Shown here: positions 44,564-52,451 of the stretch, piece by piece
Layout: each line of letters opens with the position of its first letter
Position numbering within the stretch: position 1 is the first letter of the stretch
Source: Actinoplanes sp. NBRC 103695
GTDB taxonomy: Bacteria > Actinomycetota > Actinomycetes > Mycobacteriales > Micromonosporaceae
Length of the DNA: 64,000 nucleotides
NCBI RefSeq assembly: GCF_030269485.1
Contig: NZ_BSTL01000002.1
Location: 297,671-361,670 of the forward strand
Direction: 5' to 3'
Position numbers and translations under genes: made by a program
Notes under the pieces: generated by a model
What the model was told of the DNA's origin: nothing
The model's input: only the letters and a program-made list of their open reading frames with translations
The model's database searches: none

Positions 44564-46000
44564 ATGGCTGTCACACGCCGCGTAAAGATCGTCTGCACCA
44601 TGGGTCCGGCCACCGCGTCCGCCGAGCGCATCCGTGGGCTCGTCGAGGCCGGCATGGACGTGGCCCGGCTGAACTTCAGCCACGGCAGTCACGAGGACCA
44701 CAAGGCGGTGTACGACCTCGTCCGCGAGGCCGCCGCCGAGTCGGGCCGCGCCGTCGCGGTGCTCGGTGACCTGCAGGGCCCCAAGATCCGCCTCGGCAAG
44801 TTCGCCAACGGCCCGCACGTGTGGAGCACCGGCGACACCGTCACCATCACCAGCGACGACATCGTGGGCACGCCCGACCGCGTGGCCTGCACCTACCGGA
44901 AGCTTCCGGAGGAGGTCAAGGTCGGCGACCGCCTGCTGATCGACGACGGCAAGGTCGCCGTCGAGGTCTCCAGCGTCGAGGGTCCCGACATCAACTGCCT
45001 GGTCGTCGAGGGTGGCCCGGTCTCCAACAACAAGGGCGTCTCGCTGCCCAACGTGGCGGTCAGCGTCCCGGCGATGAGCGACAAGGACGAGGAGGACCTG
45101 CGCTTCGCGCTGCGCATGGGCGTGGACGTGATCGCGCTGTCCTTCGTCCGCTCGCCCGACGACATCAAGCTGGTCCACCAGATCATGGCCGAGGAGGGCG
45201 TCCTCCGCCCGGTCATCGCCAAGGTGGAGAAGCCGGAGGCGGTCGACCACCTCGAGGCGATCGTGCTGGCCTTCGACGGCGTCATGGTGGCCCGCGGCGA
45301 CCTCGGTGTGGAGCTGCCGCTCGACCAGGTCCCGCTGGTGCAGAAGCGCGCGGTGCAGCTGTGCCGGGAAAATGCGAAGCCGGTCATCGTCGCCACCCAG
45401 ATGCTCGACTCGATGATCGAGAACAGCCGCCCGACCCGCGCCGAGGCCTCCGACGTCGCCAACGCGGTGCTCGACGGCACCGACGCGGTGATGCTGTCCG
45501 GCGAGACGAGCGTCGGCAAGTACCCGGTGCTCACGGTCAGCACGATGGCCCGGATCGTCACCACGACCGAGCAGGGCCCGATCGGCGTGCCGAGGCTGCA
45601 GCACGACCCGCGTACGCACGGTGGCGCCCTGACCGTCGCCGCCTCGCAGATCGCCCGCAACATCGGGGCGAAGGCGCTGGTCGCCTTCTCGCAGACCGGC
45701 GACACCGTGCGCCGGCTCTCCCGCCTGCACTGCGAGCTCCCGCTGTACGCGTTCACCCCGATCCCCGAGGTCCGCGACCAGCTCGCCTACACCTGGGGCG
45801 TGGAGACGTTCCTGACCGACTTCGTGCAGCACACCGACGACATGTTCGCGCAGGTCGACGGCAAGATGCTCGGCCTCGGCCTGGCCAAGCCCGGCGACTA
45901 CGTGGTCGTCGTGGCCGGCAGCCCGCCGAACGCCCCCGGCTCCACCAACACCCTCCGCGTGCACCAGCTCGGCTCCCTGACCGATCCCGGTACCGTGTGA
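44564..46000 (+). CDS. pyk: Pyruvate kinase
   Basis: Pyruvate kinase makes pyruvate and ATP from phosphoenolpyruvate in the last step of glycolysis. The 478-residue protein has the N-terminal VKIVCTMGPA and ARLNFSHG, the catalytic LGDLQGPKIRLG, metal-binding MVARGDLGVELPLDQVP with upstream KVEKPEA, and the ATQMLDSMI helix. ATG 44564 has GGAGGAG upstream. It is followed by tesB with a 2-bp gap, a conserved actinobacterial pair. The C-terminal domain is complete. Confidence 0.97.
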   Translation: MAVTRRVKIVCTMGPATASAERIRGLVEAGMDVARLNFSHGSHEDHKAVYDLVREAAAESGRAVAVLGDLQGPKIRLGKFANGPHVWSTGDTVTITSDDIVGTPDRVACTYRKLPEEVKVGDRLLIDDGKVAVEVSSVEGPDINCLVVEGGPVSNNKGVSLPNVAVSVPAMSDKDEEDLRFALRMGVDVIALSFVRSPDDIKLVHQIMAEEGVLRPVIAKVEKPEAVDHLEAIVLAFDGVMVARGDLGVELPLDQVPLVQKRAVQLCRENAKPVIVATQMLDSMIENSRPTRAEASDVANAVLDGTDAVMLSGETSVGKYPVLTVSTMARIVTTTEQGPIGVPRLQHDPRTHGGALTVAASQIARNIGAKALVAFSQTGDTVRRLSRLHCELPLYAFTPIPEVRDQLAYTWGVETFLTDFVQHTDDMFAQVDGKMLGLGLAKPGDYVVVVAGSPPNAPGSTNTLRVHQLGSLTDPGTV

Positions 46001-46002
46001 GC

Positions 46003-46878
46003 ATGCCCCTCCAAGGCCAGGCCGCCGTCGATCAGCTCCTGCAGTTGCTCGACCTGAAGCAGATCGACGCGGCCACCTTCAGCGGGGAGAGCCCGCAGGT
46101 CGGAGCGCAGCGCGTCTTCGGCGGCCAGGTCGCCGGTCAGGCCCTGGTCGCCGCCGGCCGCACGGTGGCGCCGGACAGGTTCGTGCACAGCCTGCACGGC
46201 TACTTCGTGCGCCCCGGCGACCCGACCGAGCCGATCGAGTTCCACGTCGAGACGATCCGCGACGGCCGGTCCTTCTCGGTCCGGCGGTCCACGGCACAGC
46301 AGCACGGTCGCACGATCTTCTTCATGTCGGCGTCGTTCCAGGTCAGCGAGGAAGGCCTGGACCACCCGTCCACCCCGCCCGAGGGCATTCCCGGCCCCGG
46401 CGAGACGCCGACGATGCACGACTGGGTGAAGCGCTACCCGGAGCGGGCGGCCGCCTTCAACGCCGCACCGCAGGCGATCGACCTGCGCTACGTCGGCGTG
46501 CCCGGCTGGGTGCCACCCGGCGACCGCGAGCGCAACGCCGAGCAGCGCGTCTGGATGCGCATCGCCGGCAAACTGCCCGACGACCCGCTGATCCACGCGT
46601 GCGCCCTGACGTACGCCTCGGACCTGTCCCTGCTCGACGCGGTCCTGTCCACCCACGGCGAGGTGTGGGGCCCGGGCGGTGTGATCGGCGCCAGCCTGGA
46701 CCACGCCCTGTGGTTCCACCGGCCGTTCCGGGCCGACGAGTGGTTCCTGTACGACTGCACCAGCCCGTCCGCCAGCGGGGCCCGTGGGCTGGCCAGCGGA
46801 CGCCTGTTCACGGAGTCCGGGCGGCACATCGCCAGCGCCGTCCAGGAGGGCCTGCTGCGCCGCGTCGGGCAGCGCTGA
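46003..46878 (+). CDS. tesB: Acyl-CoA thioesterase II
   Basis: The 291-residue double-hotdog enzyme hydrolyses acyl-CoA to free acid and CoA. It shows the N-terminal hotdog (RVFGGQVAGQALVAAGRTV, FVHSLHGYFVRPGD), RDGRSFSVRR, and the C-terminal hotdog with YASDLSLLDAVL and SLDHALWFHRPFRADEWFLY, containing the conserved Asp and catalytic-triad partners of TesB. It is in an operon with pyk. Downstream DNA dissolves into short tandem repeats that begin in its last codons. Confidence 0.95.
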   Translation: MPLQGQAAVDQLLQLLDLKQIDAATFSGESPQVGAQRVFGGQVAGQALVAAGRTVAPDRFVHSLHGYFVRPGDPTEPIEFHVETIRDGRSFSVRRSTAQQHGRTIFFMSASFQVSEEGLDHPSTPPEGIPGPGETPTMHDWVKRYPERAAAFNAAPQAIDLRYVGVPGWVPPGDRERNAEQRVWMRIAGKLPDDPLIHACALTYASDLSLLDAVLSTHGEVWGPGGVIGASLDHALWFHRPFRADEWFLYDCTSPSASGARGLASGRLFTESGRHIASAVQEGLLRRVGQR

Positions 46879-47013
46879 CGTTGCGGTGCTGACGTTGCGG
46901 TGCTGACGTTGCAGTGCTGACGTTGCGGCGCTGACGTTGCGGCGTCGGCCCGCGCTGATCTTCCAGGGCGTCCCCACCTGCTGCGTCCCCACCTGCTGCG
47001 TCCCCACCTGTTG
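46874..47013. repeat. 14-bp and 15-bp tandem repeats after tesB
   Basis: Five 14-bp units (GCTGACGTTGCGGT) start at 46874, 46888, 46902, 46916 and 46930; the first spans the tesB stop. About 25 bp later three 15-bp units (CGTCCCCACCTGCTG) start at 46969, 46984 and 46999. No gene is credible here. Confidence 0.85.
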
Positions 47014-47226
47014 TCGCCACCGACCCTCGTGCCGCTCTCTGGCATCGCCCGAGCCGGCCGTGCTGGTCGTTGCTCTTGCTGCGGCCGCTCCCGCTGGTAT
47101 GTGGCCGGGCCGGGTTGCCAGGCGGCCGGGGTGCGTGCTCACCGTGGCTGCGGCCGCTCGCGGTTCTGCCCGGGCGGTTCTGCGCGGGCGGTGGTGCCCG
47201 AGCGGCGGTGGCCCGGCCGGACAGCG

Positions 47227-47407
47227 GTAGGAACTGGCGTGAGTGGTAGGAAGTGGCGCGAGTGGTAGGAACTGGCGCGAGTGGTAGGAACTGGCGTGAG
47301 TGGTAGGAACTGGTGCGAGTGGTAGGAAACGGTGCGAGTGGCGGGACCGGGCGGTATCCGGGCCTCGGATGCCGCGTCCAGCTACCACGATCCGCGCGAG
47401 TGGTAGC
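47227..47407. repeat. 19-bp iteron-like array with flanking inverted repeat
   Basis: Six 19-bp units (GTAGGAACTGGCGCGAGTG with one to three changes) run from 47227 to 47340. Nearby, GCTACCAC at 47381-47388 and GTGGTAGC at 47400-47407 form an inverted repeat around 11 bp, and both arms carry the GTGGTAG word found at each unit junction. A related direct repeat (GCGTCCAGCT then ACCAC) recurs at about 47375 and 47435. The 730-bp gap between tesB and the HdeD-like gene holds no convincing gene. Confidence 0.85.
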
Positions 47408-47610
47408 CGAGCGCGCTTCAGCCGTCCCGGATAGCGTCCAGCTCTACCACTGTCAGCGCGGCGTGGTGGCCCAGGACCAGTCTGGTCGGGAGGGTGGGGA
47501 CAACGAACGGAAAATGTCGTACCCGAGGCCTAACTTGACGCCCACCCAGTGCCGGGGTGGGGGAGGTGGCGGCGCGCGCGAGACTCAAGATCAACAGCGC
47601 GCGGCGGTGC

Positions 47611-48786
47611 TCAGCCGGCGGGGTTGGACTTGCTGGACGACTCGGCCGGCGAGTCGACGCCCTCGGGGGTGTCCGGCACCTCGGGAATGTCGTCGTCGTC
47701 GCGGCGGTGGCCGACCGCGGCCCCGGTTACTCCGGCCAGGGCCAGCATCGCGTCCAGGTCAGCGGTGGTGCGCAGGACCTCCTGGTGGAAGTCGTCCCCG
47801 GAGCCGGCACGAGAGTCAGAACCATCGGCCGGACCGGCATCCGCTCCGCCGAGACCGGAGCCGGTCGAAGCCCGCTCCTCACCGGCCTCATGCGGCGGAT
47901 GCCCCGTGGCATAGATCGAGGCGGCCTCCGGCGTGCCCGGCGCGATGATCGGCCCAGCCTGCTCGGCCGCACTCCCGCCCGTGGCCACATACCCCGCCGC
48001 CGCCATGCCACCCGCGGCCGCGATGCCCGGCTCGGCGACTTCGGCGGGCGCTCCACCGGCGGCCCCGAGGGCGTGTTCGGTCGGACCGCCCGGCCACATC
48101 GGGTCGGTTCCGCCGGAGACGGTGGTGCGCGGCACGGCCCGGTGGCGCGGCGCCGTCGGTCCGGGCGTGACGTCGAAGTCGGCCATCCCGGCGGAGTATC
48201 CGGCCAGCCCGGCGGCCCGCTCGGGTGGCAAGTCGAGGACGTCGGCCCGCGCCGCGCGTACCTCTCGGAGGCGGAGCCCGGTGACCAGGTCGGCCACGCC
48301 GCGGAGCAGGCCGAGCCCGCCCACGATGGTGACCACCAGGTCGGCCGTGCGGGACAGCGGGCTGGCCGCGAAGAAGCCGAGGCCGGCTTCCAGCACGCCG
48401 ACCACCATGATCAGGCCCCACACCTTGTCGGTCTCGCGGGTCATCATGGCCACTGCCACGTCGACCGCGCCGCGGACCATCAGGTACCAGCCGATCAGGG
48501 CGGCGGGCGTGGTGTACGAGGAGGTCTGTGCGGTGAGCAGGATGACGCCGGTCGCGGTGAACAGCAGGCTCATGGCCGCGTTCATCCACCAGGTGCGCGC
48601 GCCGGCGAAGGCCCGCAGCGCCTCGGTGAGCGCCCCGAACAGGATGACCGGCCCGGCGACGTGCACGATGTCGGCCGGTTCGAGCCGCAGCACGGTCCAG
48701 GCGACGGCCAGCCAGGCCACGCCGGCGAGCATCAGCCAGCCCCACATGCCGTGCCGTACGGCCGCGAGGGGCCCGGTTGCGAACAT
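47611..48786 (-). CDS. DUF308/HdeD-like membrane protein with disordered tail
   Basis: The first 190 residues have six membrane helices in three pairs (WGWLMLAGVAWLAVAWTVL, IVHVAGPVILFGALTEAL, AMSLLFTATGVILLTAQ, LIGWYLMVRGAVDVAVAMM, VWGLIMVVGVLEAGLGFFAA, VVTIVGGLGLLRGVADLV), the DUF308 layout of the E. coli acid-resistance protein HdeD. About 200 residues of Ala/Gly/Pro-rich disordered tail follow, ending in Asp/Glu/Ser (RRDDDDIPEVPDTPEG). The true function is unknown. It is a single gene with the tRNA just upstream on the same strand. Confidence 0.85.
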   Translation of the reverse strand: MFATGPLAAVRHGMWGWLMLAGVAWLAVAWTVLRLEPADIVHVAGPVILFGALTEALRAFAGARTWWMNAAMSLLFTATGVILLTAQTSSYTTPAALIGWYLMVRGAVDVAVAMMTRETDKVWGLIMVVGVLEAGLGFFAASPLSRTADLVVTIVGGLGLLRGVADLVTGLRLREVRAARADVLDLPPERAAGLAGYSAGMADFDVTPGPTAPRHRAVPRTTVSGGTDPMWPGGPTEHALGAAGGAPAEVAEPGIAAAGGMAAAGYVATGGSAAEQAGPIIAPGTPEAASIYATGHPPHEAGEERASTGSGLGGADAGPADGSDSRAGSGDDFHQEVLRTTADLDAMLALAGVTGAAVGHRRDDDDIPEVPDTPEGVDSPAESSSKSNPAG

Positions 48787-48853
48787 GCACCCATGACACC
48801 AGGAAGCGACGCGTTAAGCGGACTTTTCGCCGAAAGCGGGCGGGCTGATTGAG

Positions 48854-48927
48854 TGTCCCCGGTGGGATTCGAACCCACACTGGATGGTGTTTGAGACCAT
48901 TTCCTCTGCCGGTTGGGATACGGGGAC
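48854..48927 (-). tRNA. tRNA with CAA anticodon (Leu by anticodon), short variable loop
   Basis: A 74-nt cloverleaf folds on the minus strand. Acceptor is GTCCCCG/CGGGGAC with discriminator A; anticodon stem ATGGT/ACCAT has loop CTCAAAC (anticodon CAA, reads UUG); T arm is GTGGG-TTCGAAT-CCCAC. The D arm has only about three good pairs (TCC/GGA) with GG in the loop. CCA is not encoded. A Leu tRNA should have a long variable arm, but only five bases (CCAGT) are present, so this is either an atypical isoacceptor or a decayed gene. It lies between the HdeD-like gene and pdtaR. Confidence 0.75.
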
Positions 48928-49053
48928 GCAGAGGGCCCGCCTCGGGATGCCGAAGCCGTCACGAGCCTGACACACACTACCCACTACGCTGAGGGGCGTG
49001 ACACCCAGATACCCGGGTGTCGCGTTCGAGGGACGGTTGAGGGGTAGGGGTTC

Positions 49054-49668
49054 GTGGCCGACACGCAGGCGGGCGCTGTGCGCAGGCGGGTTCTCATCGC
49101 TGAGGACGAGGCGCTGATCCGGCTGGATCTGGCCGAGATGCTCGTCGAGGAGGGCTACGACGTCGTCGGTGAGGCAGGCGACGGCGAGACCGCGGTGCGC
49201 CTGGCCGAGGACCTGTCGCCTGACCTGGTCATCCTCGACATCAAGATGCCCATCATGGATGGGCTGGCGGCGGCCGAGCGGATCGCCGGCGGCCGGATCG
49301 CCCCGGTGGTGATTCTGACCGCGTTCTCGCAGCGTGATCTGGTTGAGCGGGCGCGGGCGGCGGGCGCCATGGCGTACCTGGTGAAGCCGTTCCAGAAATC
49401 CGACCTGGTGCCGGCCATAGAGATCGCGCTCTCCCGCTGGTCCGAGATCTCCGCCCTGGAGTCCGAGGTCGCGGGGCTGACCGACCGGCTGGAGACGCGC
49501 AAGTCGGTGGAGCGCGCCAAGGGCGAGCTGATGACCAAATATCAGATGACCGAGCCGCAGGCGTTCAAGTGGATCCAGCGGACGGCGATGGATCACCGGA
49601 TGACCATGCGTGAGGTGGCCGACCGGATCTTGGCCGAGCAGCAGGCCGAGGCGGAACCACCCCAGTGA
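49054..49668 (+). CDS. pdtaR: ANTAR-domain response regulator PdtaR
   Basis: The 204-residue protein has a receiver domain (E17-D18-E19 pocket, phospho-acceptor D62 in LVILDIKMP, K109 in YLVKPF) followed by an ANTAR RNA-binding domain at about 142-196 (RKSVERAKGELMTKYQMTEP, AFKWIQRTAMDHRMTMREVA). ANTAR regulators bind paired hexaloop hairpins in mRNA leaders to antiterminate transcription. In Mycobacterium the partner kinase PdtaS is encoded elsewhere, as here. Gene order near pyk and polA matches that of mycobacterial pdtaR. GTG 49054 is the start. Confidence 0.95.
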   Translation: MADTQAGAVRRRVLIAEDEALIRLDLAEMLVEEGYDVVGEAGDGETAVRLAEDLSPDLVILDIKMPIMDGLAAAERIAGGRIAPVVILTAFSQRDLVERARAAGAMAYLVKPFQKSDLVPAIEIALSRWSEISALESEVAGLTDRLETRKSVERAKGELMTKYQMTEPQAFKWIQRTAMDHRMTMREVADRILAEQQAEAEPPQ

Positions 49669-50822
49669 GGTCTGCGGCCGCCCGCACGCTGGCCGCGGTG
49701 GTGCTGGCCGCGATGATGGCCGGCGGCTGTGACGATCCGGAGCCGCCCGCGTCGGCACCGTCGGTGTCCATCGCTTGGCAGCCGGCCACGCTGAGTGCGA
49801 GCGACGCGATCATGCTGCGGGAGTCGACCTCGTGCGGCGGCGCCTTCTTCGTGGTGGGCGCGCTTCGGGACAAGGCCGGGGGTACGCGGCCGGCGGCGTG
49901 GATGAGCCGGGATGGGGCGACGTGGTCCCCGATGACGTTCGCGCCCAAGACCTTCTACGGCAAACAGCACATCATGTACGCCGTGGCCTGCGCGAACGGC
50001 CGGCTCGCCGCGCTCGGCGCCAAGATCGGCGGGGCGCACAGCAACCCGCGGACGAGTTCGTGGCAGCAGTCGCCGGACGGCGTGCTGCGTGAGGTGACCG
50101 CCCCGTTCGAGTTGTTCGGCGGGCCGCAGGCGCTCAATGTGAGCCGGCTGACCGCGGGGCCGAGCGGCTTCCTGATCTCCGGCAACCGGATGTCCGGCGC
50201 GGCGGCCTGGGTGTCGCCCGACGGCACGTCGTTCAGCATCGTCGAGCGGGCCCGGCAGCTGGCTTCGGACCAGGTGGGGGAGACGTACGCGTTCGACGCC
50301 GCCGCACTGCCGCCGGGTTGGATCATGGTCGGCGGGATCATTCCCGAGGGCCGGATCGACCGTGACCCGATGGGCTGGCGGTCGCCGGACGGCCGTGCCT
50401 GGACCCGGCTGCAGGCCACCGGCGCCACGGAGGACTACGACGAGTTGCAGCGCGTGGCCGTGCTGGACGGCGTACCCGTGGCCGTGGGTCTGCGGGGTGC
50501 GACCTTCGGCGCGTGGCAACTGGACGGCGACACCTGGCGACCGGCCGGTGCGTTCGGGGCTGTTCCGCCGGGCGCCGGCACGTCGGTGCGGTCACTGGTC
50601 GTGTCGAACGGGCGACTGCTCGCCGTGACCGCCACCGCTCAGGGTTACGCCGGTTGGGTGTCCGCCGATCGGGGTGGCACTTGGCGACAGGTCAGTCTGC
50701 CCATCGTTCCGCCGGGCGCCGACCATGCGGTGTCCCTGACCGCGGCTTCCGACGGCCGGTTACTCCTGGTCACCGATGACGGACAGAACGCCCGCGTCTA
50801 CCTGGCGGAGACACCCGCATAG
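49665..50822 (+). CDS. Putative lipoprotein, beta-propeller-like
   Basis: The 385-residue protein starts with a lipoprotein signal (TLAAVVLAAMMAGGC; lipobox cysteine at about residue 22). The body has repeated Trp/Asp-rich units (AAWMSRDGATWSPMTF, AAWVSPDGTSFSIV, GWRSPDGRAWTRL, GWVSADRGGTWRQVSL) typical of BNR/Asp-box beta-propellers, which bind sugars or act as scaffolds. GTG overlaps the pdtaR stop, so the two are coupled. Function is unknown. Confidence 0.82.
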   Translation: MRSAAARTLAAVVLAAMMAGGCDDPEPPASAPSVSIAWQPATLSASDAIMLRESTSCGGAFFVVGALRDKAGGTRPAAWMSRDGATWSPMTFAPKTFYGKQHIMYAVACANGRLAALGAKIGGAHSNPRTSSWQQSPDGVLREVTAPFELFGGPQALNVSRLTAGPSGFLISGNRMSGAAAWVSPDGTSFSIVERARQLASDQVGETYAFDAAALPPGWIMVGGIIPEGRIDRDPMGWRSPDGRAWTRLQATGATEDYDELQRVAVLDGVPVAVGLRGATFGAWQLDGDTWRPAGAFGAVPPGAGTSVRSLVVSNGRLLAVTATAQGYAGWVSADRGGTWRQVSLPIVPPGADHAVSLTAASDGRLLLVTDDGQNARVYLAETPA

Positions 50823-50961
50823 GGACGAGCGGACATCGTCTGAAGGCACTTTTCCTCATCGTCCGTAACGGGTCGCGCATGTTGTTGCCACCGGCGCGCG
50901 CTGCGGCTTTTGCCGGTCGTACGCTGCGCCCGCACGGACTCAAAAGGGGAAGGAACAAGCC

Positions 50962-52119
50962 TTGAGGCGCAAATACGTACGGGTTCTCGGTGCCGTCGGT
51001 CTCGCCACGGCCCTGCTCGCCGCGGCCGGATGTCAGGACTCGGGCAACGGCGACGGCGACACTCCCGCGGCCGCCTGCGGTGGCAAGATCGCGGTCTTCG
51101 GCGCCTTCACGGGTGCGAACGCGGGCGCGGTGCTGCCGTCGCTGAACGGGTCGAAGATGGCCGTGAAGCAGTTCAACGCGGCGAACCCGGACTGCAAGGT
51201 CACCATGCAGGAGTTCGACACGCAGGGTACCGCCGACCAGGCGACGCCGATCGCCAACCAGGTCGCGCAGGACCAGTCGTTCCTCGCGGTGATCGGTGGT
51301 CACTTCTCCGGCGAGTCGAAGGCGACGATGCCGATCTACGAGGCCGCGGGTCTGGTGATGGTGAGCCCGGAGGCGACCGCCCCGGAGCTCACCGCGGGTG
51401 GCAACAAGTCGTTCCACCGCGTGGTCGGCAACGACAAGACGCAGGGCGCGGCGGCGGTGGAGTACATCAAGAACGTCGGCAAGGCCAAGAAGGTCTTCGC
51501 GATCGACGACGGCTCGACCTACGGCACCGGCATCATCGACGTGGTCAAGCAGGGCCTCGGCGGCCTGGTCGCCGGCACCGACAAGGTGCAGACCGACCAG
51601 ACCAACTTCGACGCCACGATCTCCAAGATCAAGGCGGCGGACGCGGACTTCATCGCGTACGGCGGTTACACCAACGAGGCGGCTCCGCTGCTGAAGCAGG
51701 CCCGCGCGGCCGGCGTCAAGGCGAAGTTCATCGGCTTCGACGGCCTGTACGACCCGGGCTTCCCGAAGGGCGCCGGCGAGGCCGCCGAGGACGCCGTCGT
51801 GACTTGCCCGTGCCTGCCGGCGGCCGAGGCGGGCGGCACGTTCGCCAAGGACTTCCAGACCGAGTACGGCGAGCCGGCCGGCTCGTACGGCGCGGAGGGC
51901 TACGACTCGGCGACGATCCTGCTGGAGGGCTTCAAGGCCGGCAAGAAGACCCGTGCCGACCTGCTCGCCTGGGTCGACGCCTACGACAAGCAGGGCGTCT
52001 CGAAGTACATCAAGTTCGACCAGAACGGTGACGTCGACAAGTCCAAGGTCGCCGTGTGGTCGTACCAGATCAAGGGCGGCAAGATCGAGCCCGAGCAGGA
52101 GATCAAGCTCGCCGGCTGA
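50962..52119 (+). CDS. livJ: Branched-chain amino-acid ABC transporter binding protein, copy 1
   Basis: The 385-residue lipoprotein has a TTG start, a signal peptide and lipobox (LLAAAGC), and a two-lobed type I periplasmic-binding fold (IAVFGAFTGANAG, VAQDQSFLAVIGGHFSGESK, VMVSPEATAPELT, FHRVVGNDKTQGAAA, AKFIGFDGLYDPGF). It binds a branched-chain or related amino acid outside the membrane for LivHMGF. A near-duplicate follows 330 bp later, and patches of the two genes are identical in DNA. A strong terminator follows this copy, so it may be transcribed alone. Confidence 0.92.
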   Translation: MRRKYVRVLGAVGLATALLAAAGCQDSGNGDGDTPAAACGGKIAVFGAFTGANAGAVLPSLNGSKMAVKQFNAANPDCKVTMQEFDTQGTADQATPIANQVAQDQSFLAVIGGHFSGESKATMPIYEAAGLVMVSPEATAPELTAGGNKSFHRVVGNDKTQGAAAVEYIKNVGKAKKVFAIDDGSTYGTGIIDVVKQGLGGLVAGTDKVQTDQTNFDATISKIKAADADFIAYGGYTNEAAPLLKQARAAGVKAKFIGFDGLYDPGFPKGAGEAAEDAVVTCPCLPAAEAGGTFAKDFQTEYGEPAGSYGAEGYDSATILLEGFKAGKKTRADLLAWVDAYDKQGVSKYIKFDQNGDVDKSKVAVWSYQIKGGKIEPEQEIKLAG

Positions 52120-52135
52120 CGTACCGATGACGAGT

Positions 52136-52166
52136 CGCGGGCGGCCGGTCGCACCGGCCGCCCGCG
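52136..52166 (+). terminator. Terminator after binding-protein copy 1
   Basis: A perfect 14-bp stem (CGCGGGCGGCCGGT with its complement) around loop CGC lies 17 bp after the stop. It is one of the strongest hairpins in the window, although no T-run follows. Confidence 0.8.
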
Positions 52167-52299
52167 ATCACGCAGAGGAACCGGTCTCCGATGGGTGAAA
52201 TGACCTTATTTACCTTGCGGAAACGCCTGGGTAACGGGGCGGGGCCCCCAAATCCTGACCGCTCGGCCCTTCCAGGGAGGGATGTTCGAGCAGCACTCT

Positions 52300-52337
52300 G
52301 TAACGGTTTGGCAAGCGTGCTCGCCAGAGCCTACTTA
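52300..52337 (+). promoter_or_regulatory. Putative promoter of binding-protein copy 2
   Basis: TTGGCA at 52308-52313 and TACTTA at 52332-52337 are 18 bp apart. GTAACGG precedes at 52300 and also occurs at 52231 and before copy 1 at 50865, so it may be a shared regulator word. The 330-bp intergenic region is less GC-rich than average and otherwise featureless. Confidence 0.4.
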
Positions 52338-52451
52338 GGCAATTAACAGCCAAGTACGCTGCGCCATCACGAGCAGTGCGCAGGTTAGCGGTTTTGGACC
52401 AAGGACAGGGACGGGGCCACCGCACCCTGCATAGATGAAAGGTCATAAGCC

